A stretch of 64,000 nucleotides of DNA from Agaricus subrufescens. Taxonomy: Eukaryota > Basidiomycota > Agaricomycetes > Agaricales > Agaricaceae. A program made the translations under genes and the position numbers. Positions within the stretch are counted from its first letter, which is position 1, and each line of letters opens with the position of its first letter. The stretch spans positions 124,001 through 188,000 of the forward strand of contig CM057066.1 of NCBI GenBank assembly GCA_029945375.1. The letters run 5' to 3'. Positions 57,601-64,000 of the stretch are shown here, in pieces. A model generated the notes under the pieces. The model ran no database searches, was not told where the DNA came from, and saw only the letters and a list, made by a program, of their open reading frames with translations.

Positions 57601-58762
57601 GGCCTACTACACAACAGGTCTTGGGCCTTTTGCTCTATGGTATATCGACAAAAAGCTCAGCTCTGCAATCTCCCAAAGGCGTCTCTGTGGTTTTGGGCAT
57701 TGAGCTAAGTGTAGTTTATACTGCACTCAAAGGCTGTTCTATGGTCCAGATGCCTTCGGAGAATGCCTGTCTGGAAACAGTAACGTTTCATCATCATACC
57801 GCGTTTTATGAATATTTGGTGGACCCCACCCGATCGAAAAAGTTCCATACTTCCTTGCAGGATACGGATGAACACAGATTGAAACTGCTGATTAATATCT
57901 GGCTCGATTTCAAAGAGTTTGCTCGTAGAGCATCTAGTGCGTTCATATAATGATACGCTATATATTATACTCACCTGTTATAATTATATTTTCAGATGGG
58001 CAGTATGTCTCTATGTGGCACAGATATTGTTCGCAACATCACTCTGATGCCAATCGATCAGATGATCCACTCATAACTGATTTTAACTCAGATCTACGGT
58101 ACAATGCTCATGATGCCTCATTTCTTTTAATTTGGAAACATGACTCTGCTAGGCTCGAATCAAGACAGAATCGAGATTACGTTTTTCATATACTGCACCA
58201 ACTTGATTTTAATACTATATGTCTGGGCTTCTCGTGGTTTTATCGACATCAGTTCGTTATCTGGTTATATGAGATCTGGAGTGTGAGTGAATGATTTCGG
58301 CATTACTATTTTTCTAATCTAGATTATAGACATACGAAGAAGAGCTTACTAGTAGAGCTCTTCTTAACAAGGTCCCGCTTCGAGATCTTCAATTTGATTA
58401 CCTTGAGCTACATAGAGTATGCTCTCATGTAATGCTCTGTGGCGTAGGCTCCCAAAAGCAACTATTTATGGGATATCCTGTGAGATTTAATTGTTTTTGG
58501 GATATTTCGAATACCTGACATTGTATTTTAGCTAAGTTTACATGAGGAATTAGAAGAATATATATCAGGCCTTCAAGCTTTCCAGCAACGAAGACCACAA
58601 CTTCAGGTCTCGATAGGTGGACAGGGGGAGGGAAGGTTTGCACTTTTCGAATATGAATATACTGAAGACGATTTGAAGGAGAAACTACATCAGCCCAGAG
58701 AGAGGAGGCAGAGCGTAGGAGATAAAGGATATTATATCTTCGCATATCCCGACCGAGTGTAG
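54613..58762 (+). CDS. NACHT (STAND) NTPase with duplicated C-terminal half, copy 2
   Basis: Exons: 54613-54700, 54759-54878, 54931-55059, 55114-56448, 56497-56554, 56602-56830, 56881-57024, 57075-57936, 57996-58282, 58330-58479, 58532-58762; 1210 residues. Same order as copy 1: MAPGSKREKFRAFIRRPFSS, GFFANANHFSVNNSVMMDN, Walker A GPAGVGKS (168-175), Walker B IILDGLDEL, ASRPEPH, then the C-lobe, linker, and second C-lobe without a P-loop (EHFLRASLQAIL, WPSREHFQKLVGAVSR, FIKDSHYGNP). Exons 2, 4, 5, 6 and 10 are identical in length to copy 1 (120, 1335, 58, 229, 150 nt), showing duplication with introns. It ends with a motif (RPQLQVSIGGQGEGRFALFE) matching the strand that opens the second lobe (FPQLPVLACGSPGSGCLVFK). 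All frames are intact, so it is probably functional. Confidence 0.85.
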
Positions 58763-59860
58763 TCACGATCTCTCTTTTACCGTTATGCATTCGTAATACT
58801 TTAGTCTCTTTCCGGTACCCAATGTTCAATAAGTAAAAGCGGATAATAAGGCGAAAAGACAGTGATGTAGATAAGTATGTATCTCCCTCGTAATACTGAA
58901 CTTTTTGCAATGTGGAAGGCTACTATAGAGTTTCAATCCGAGTACGGGGAGGTAACAAATTTAGTGTCCGATGTAAATTTATGCCATTCTGGAGACGAAG
59001 GGTCTGCGAGCCGAGAGGTCGCTAGGCTACGAAATCATACATTCTAACGAGGCCAAAACAATAACAGTGCAGCGTCATACGCACACTCAGTAGTACGCGA
59101 ACACCAAACCACGGGGGCAAATAGTAATAACTTACTTCCATGGGTATCAGTAAGGCTGACAACATACTCCACAGTCGGGGACTTCGTTAGATCAAGTCGG
59201 GGTCGACTTGCGCTGATCAACCTCGCAAAACTGAGCGGGAACTCTGAAAGGGATGCTGGCGCCAATTGATCGCCTGTCAGTTCGTCGTTTCTCAAGTTAA
59301 GTGAGAATAATTGGCATACACGCCTGGCATACGCGACATAAACACAGGGATAAACCTTTGGCTGACCCTTGAACTTTCTTGTGCTTCTGGATCTCGTTCA
59401 ACTGTAGTAGTATCTATTGTATACCAGCCGATACTATTTCCGCACTTACTTAGATATATTCCGTAATAGGACTGTTGCAACTATTAGAGAACCCAATGCT
59501 ATCAGGTTTTGAAAAAGGTGATCTTGTTAATCAGTAACAGTAGAGTCCTGCTGACTGAAGCCAGGGCCGGCGGGGCTCCTTCGTAGTAGTGGGGAAGGAG
59601 GCTACAAACACAGAACACGATACCGGCGTTGATTGCTAAGTGCAGGGCGGACGATGAATGTGTTTATCAAATCAATTTGATCGGCCAAAACTGGCGTGCT
59701 GCTTACTTTGCTTCTCCCCACCTTCTCCAATTGTGTTACGTATCTTCTTTCCACCCACCGCTGCCAGTCTCGGAGTGATGTATAGATAGGACAACGGTGA
59801 ATGACAGTGTGCGTTTCGAAAACGGTTCTCTGATACAGAGTGACCAGATGACAGTCAATC
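58763..59860. other. Intergenic downstream of second NACHT gene
   Basis: Minus-strand frames at 59044-59295 (PTVEYVVSLTDTHGS) and 59292-59480 (MQQSYYGIYLSKCGNSIGWY) look somewhat protein-like and could be exons of a small gene or relic, but I found no convincing junction. No family recognised. Confidence 0.3.
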
Positions 59861-61735
59861 TTCGCTCTTGATGCTCGCTCTTTTTGTCTGGGACGAACCT
59901 ATGTCTCAACTTCCCTGACTTTCAACGTTGCCTTGCCCAGAGTCATGTTGTTGCACAACGCGACTCCAATACTGAGTTTCTTTGGCCTTGTATTCGCAAT
60001 CCTGTGGCTGCCGTTGAACCAAGACCACGCTATGTATCTCCCCCAGAGTTTATTCAGCTTTGTCGTGTGTTACTTCTTTATCCGCTGTCGTTAATTTCGA
60101 AAATATGCTTACATAGAAAGAAGGTGAGTAGTCAGTGCACATTTCAATAAGGGTATCTTATGCAGAGTCACAAAGTATTGTAACCGGCCTACTATATCTT
60201 CAACAATAAAATTTGTTATCCAGACCCCCGTCACTATGTTCACCAGACCAGAAGTAATTGACGGTCGCCTCCTTGTGACCCATTTTCCGCCCGCTGGAAA
60301 TAGCGCTGCCCCGGCCCAAGGATCTTCCCTCGGCTCAGCCTCCGGTTCATACTGTTGAGCCGATGAATGAGGATATGTGGAATACTGTCCCTGAGATTCT
60401 TCTATGGCCTACGGCAATTTAAGCGTCACACCGGCAGCGTAGATTCTTTCGCAATAATTCAAATCTCGATGATTTGGCAGTCAAGTTTCTTGGTATGTGC
60501 GACCCACTTCAAACCATTTCCGAGTTTTCATTAACTTATTGCTTTCTGTCCTCAGCAAATTCTAACTTTACTCGTTGGTCAGAAGCCCATGCTTTCCATG
60601 ACGCAACACAGTCATCACCTATAACCCGCATCTTTGCTATACCGGACGTCTGGCGTTACGCCTTAAATCCCTGTCCGTGCAGCCGAGATCACATGGAAGA
60701 GGATGTACGAGTGATGGATAGTAACTAGACTACGAAGAGTAGGCCATGTGCCAAGACTCCACGTCGCCGTCAGTGCAATGTCAATGGTGGTCAGTAAAAC
60801 GGTTATATTCATGATGTATCTCTTATCACTGTAATTGACCTACCAGCTTCTAGTCGCCGCCTTGGATCCCAGTACGCTACCTCCCCACCGCCTCTTGATT
60901 TTGGCGTATGTGCAGACCGAAACGAGGATTCTTGTGCACAAACTAATTGCCCTTGCCCAATTCAGCCACTTGACCAAGAGAAGGTGCGATGGGTGACGAC
61001 GAACTGGAACGCTCTCAGTCACGACGACTGGGAAGCGATGAAACCGAATTGGCGATACAGTTATCTACAGTACCCTGGTCAGTTTTCCATGCGAATATGA
61101 CAATGGATCCTAGGGGACGAGGAAGAGTATCAATTTGTTGCGGATATGAAAGAGGGATATGCCGTCCTTGTGACGGCTTCCCTCGTGATTCCGCTACCCA
61201 ATCTGCTCTATCAGCGTCTGTCTCAACGCCACCCAGGGCTCAAGTATTCACTACTTTTGAAGGAACATATACGCAGGCACCCATTGATACAGCATTATCG
61301 TCATTCGGAGTGAGTCACTATGCGAAACGATTTTGTTACTAACAGGACTGCAGTGAAAAGCCTTATCACGCCCTATCCTTAGGGCGTGGCGATTATCAGA
61401 CTCGTGTTCTATGGATATCGTTGGCGATCACACACAGTACGCGGCTATGATGACAAGCCCTCTGCCAGCCAGCTATTCTCGAAGGCTTTTTTCTTCCTGC
61501 CAATGTCAAGTTCACGTCTCGCATAGACGTTGTTTTGGTATCTGTGCGCATACGACCGTCTAGTGTCATCTACAAATCGAGTAGAGGAGGGAGAACCGCA
61601 TTCCGAGTGGGTAGAACGTTTCGCGACATCCTTAGCAAGATTTTTTCCACAGGGATAGGTCGCTCCATCCAAATCAAGGAGACTAGGTGGAAAGGACAAC
61701 CGTTGCAATGAGAAATATATACCCGAAGGCCAATT
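59861..61735 (+). pseudogene. Decayed plus-strand gene of unknown family, relic
   Basis: Several plus-strand segments read like protein but are separated by stops and frame changes: RNPVAAVEPRPRYVSPPEFI (about 60000-60060), RPEVIDGRLLVTHFPPAGNS (about 60247), ANSNFTRWSEAHAFHDATQ and RIFAIPDVWRYALNPCPCSR (about 60556-60690), NWNALSHDDWEAMKPNWRYS (about 61000-61060), DEEEYQFVADMKEGYAVLVT (about 61115-61175), and an open stretch with KFTSRIDVVLVSVRIRPSSV (about 61500-61560). At least one in-frame TGA interrupts it. Degenerate matches occur upstream of the other NACHT genes, so this is the best-preserved copy of the repeat family. The ancestor is not identified; a lost neighbour gene or a mobile element are both possible. 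Confidence 0.45.
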
Positions 61736-62071
61736 AGTTGCATTGTGGCATGCCCAGGGCTAAATTATCGAGCAACAAAGAGTTTTGGATTGTCGATGAG
61801 TGTGTCTATCACGAAGCTTTCATGCCGTCATTTGACCACCCAGTAATGTCGCGCCGCTACATTTATAGACTTTATTGTTTTCAGGTGACAGGGGATTCGA
61901 GGATTTGGAAGTCTTTGTTAGGTACGTGGGATCTCTGGTTGTGTTTAGAACTTACCGGCGCCAATCAGTCAAAGTACAGCCTAGCAACACCTTTGTCCGC
62001 TCCTCCTCCTTCCTTCCTCCCCCCTCCTCTCTTACCTGACATTACAAACACAGTTGTCTGACTGAATTAAC
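61736..62071. promoter_or_regulatory. Upstream region of third NACHT gene
   Basis: Holds GTTAGGTACGTGGGATCT (about 61917), also present upstream of the second NACHT gene (about 54453), so the flank is shared. A C/T-rich tract at about 62000-62035 precedes the start codon, as is common in fungal promoters. Confidence 0.45.
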
Positions 62072-64000
62072 ATGGCCCCGGGGTCAAAACGCAAGGCATC
62101 TATTTGCAAGTCTTTTTCTAGCAGGAAGAAGGGCAAGACAGCATCTCGGGGTCTGTGCTCAATCGTTTACCTTCGCGTCATGTTCCGCTCATGTCCAATT
62201 CAGATATTCACGACGATTCGCCAGCTACTCTTCCGGCTACTGGTTCTTCTGATGCTGTCGTGGACGCCGGATCAGCTAGTGCTAGTGAAATTAGGACTGT
62301 CGTGCACGAAACTTCACTTCAAGGTTACAAGAACTTTCAATGAGTATTGGAATCATATTACTGACAAAGAGCTTAGCTCCTGGAATTCAATCGAGCTCGG
62401 GTGGTGGATTTTTCACCAATGCCAGCCACTTCTCTGTGAACAATCCTGTAATGATGGACAATCCGACAGTCCATATTAACGAAGTGAGCGATAGAAAAAG
62501 CAAAGGTACGAGAATCATTACTGGGGTATACCGTGTTTGAAATTGATGGAGTACCGCAGCTATGGAATTACTTTTCGCGCACAGTATTCAGGGTGCAGCG
62601 CACGATTCTTCCGCTCGCGACCCTCCCCCCAGATGTCATCCGGATACTCGCCTCAAAATCAACGAACATATTATAACCTGGTTCTACGACGAAGAGAAGA
62701 AGGAGTTGCTCATCTGGGTCTACGGCCCCGCTGGTGTAGGTAAATCTGCAATTATGCAGACCCTTGCAGACAAGCTCGCCGATTCAAAACACCTTGGGGC
62801 CTCCACATTTGTGTCCCGGCCTAACGGACGCAATAACTCCCGACAGCTCTTCGTCACCATCGCCTACCAGCTTGCGGTGCACATCGAGGACTACTGCACA
62901 TTTGTCACTGAGAAACTTTCCCGAGATCCTGCGCTCGTCACTAAAGGGATGGAAGAGCAGTTCAAGACCTTCATTGTAGAACCTTTTGTGGAGAAGAAGA
63001 TTGGAGCTGGCGGACACCCGTGGGCTATCATATTGGATGGACTCGATGAGCTCAACGAACATCGATCACAGCGGATGATCCTCCGCCTCATCACTGACTT
63101 TGTTGTCCAACATCCTGATGTTCCTCTCCTTTGGCTCATCGCGAGTCGCCCAGAGCCACATATAGTCGACACGTTCGACGAAGAGAATGTAGTGCCTGCA
63201 CATTTGAAAAAGTATGTTCCGGCAAACTCGAAGGAATCCTGTCAAGACGTCGAGCGCTTTTTGAGGGCCAGCTTACAGAGAATTCAGAGAGACTTTCCAC
63301 GGACTGTACCGAAGAAATGGCCCGACGAGGAGCAAGTTTCGCAGCTAGCTGCCGCTGCATCTGGCTTGTTTGTACTTGCTGATACGGCAATTCGGTTTAT
63401 CGAGGATCCACGATATGCCAACCCTGCCAATCGCCTCAGCCGGGTATTGTCTGCTCTCAATGGCCTTTCCGTCCCTGACTCCAATACTCAGCCATTAACG
63501 CATTTGGATGCCCTGTATACCAGCATTTTGAGTTCGATTCCATCTGACGTATGGCCAACTACGAAACGGGTGCTTGGCGCTCTGTTGTACACCCAAAGAG
63601 AGGGGATGAAACATGTTCTCAAGCAATTGAGAGCTATGTCTCTGTTGCTTCATCTGGACCTAACCACTGTTTATGCCTCAGTCAACGACTGCTACTCGTT
63701 ACTTAACCTCCCTGACCCCAAAAACGCCCACTGGAGGCCCGCAGCTTTCTATCATGCTTCATTTGGTGACTACCTGCTCGACTCAACTCGATCCGGACAC
63801 TATTTTATCTCGCTCCAGGATGTTGAAGATGACTTGTTTCAGTCGTCCCTAAATATCTGGCAGGACTTTCAGGTAAAATACCCTCCAACATCAGGTAGGC
63901 TAGAATTGTCAATGTCATAATTCAAAGGTAATGACTATTCAGGCCTGTCATATGACAACAGATGGATTCGATACCTTTCATCATCAATGTCATTCGAGCT
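62072..64000 (+). CDS. NACHT (STAND) NTPase, copy 3, cut by the window end
   Basis: Exons seen: 62072-62150, 62204-62323, 62377-62505, 62560-63894, 63943 to the window end. N-terminus MAPGSKRKASICKSFSSRKK, then DIHDDSPATLPATGSSDAVV, GFFTNASHFSVNNPVMMDN, Walker A GPAGVGKS, Walker B IILDGLDEL (with NEHRSQR after it), ASRPEPH, and the full first C-lobe. Exons 2, 3 and 4 (120, 129, 1335 nt) equal those of copy 2. The last visible exon begins GLSYDNRWIRYLSSSM, matching GLTYINKWVKYLSPLM of copy 2, so the second half is expected beyond 64000. No disabling change is visible in the available part. Confidence 0.85.

Noticed and set aside
58425..58910. 161-codon minus ORF near the end of NACHT copy 2
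   Set aside because: Antisense to the last exons of an intact gene; no motif.

Overview
The window looks like nuclear DNA of an Agaricomycete-type basidiomycete fungus. Genes carry many short (about 45-65 bp) GT-AG introns, and they include an eisosome Pil1 BAR protein, F-box proteins, a P450, a KRE6/SKN1-like protein and NACHT (STAND) NTPases. I built the exon models by hand from splice sites and reading-frame continuity. Function calls come from family motifs visible in the translations, with no database search.

1-30 kb is a gene-dense, mostly housekeeping and metabolic stretch. It holds a GMC oxidoreductase (5' part only, minus strand, running off the left edge); a long-tailed Pil1/Lsp1 eisosome protein (minus) whose ATG lies 41 bp from a divergent conserved-unknown gene (plus); a 14-exon cytochrome P450 (plus); a PTR2/POT peptide transporter (minus); an HNH-nuclease-domain gene (minus) lying between two copies of a ~1 kb duplication, the right copy being the live promoter and 5' end of a PX-domain (Ypt35-like) gene and the left a broken relic; a KRE6/SKN1-like membrane protein whose GH16 lumenal domain is much shortened (minus); a protein with two tandem G domains (plus); an 808-residue low-complexity protein (minus); and an MFS sugar transporter (minus). 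Nutrient uptake (peptide and sugar transporters), plasma-membrane organisation (Pil1) and wall synthesis (KRE6-like) recur, but nothing shows co-regulation.

30-45 kb is sparse. A decayed sugar-transporter fragment lies at about 32.8-33.2 kb, then two divergently placed F-box genes, then about 4.9 kb with no convincing gene but degenerate repeats.

45-64 kb is the striking accessory region: three paralogous NACHT genes on the plus strand (45033-49209, 54613-58762, 62072-window end), separated by several kb of decayed repeats. All share an unusual layout: a short basic N-terminus, a conserved Asn-rich segment, a NACHT domain with intact Walker A and B, and then, instead of the usual WD40/ankyrin/TPR array, a second copy of the NACHT C-terminal half without a P-loop, ending in a third, partial copy of the same strand motif. 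This internal duplication of an NTPase half, together with the expanding and decaying cluster, is the best candidate for an undescribed system. A role in non-self recognition or heterokaryon incompatibility is inference only.
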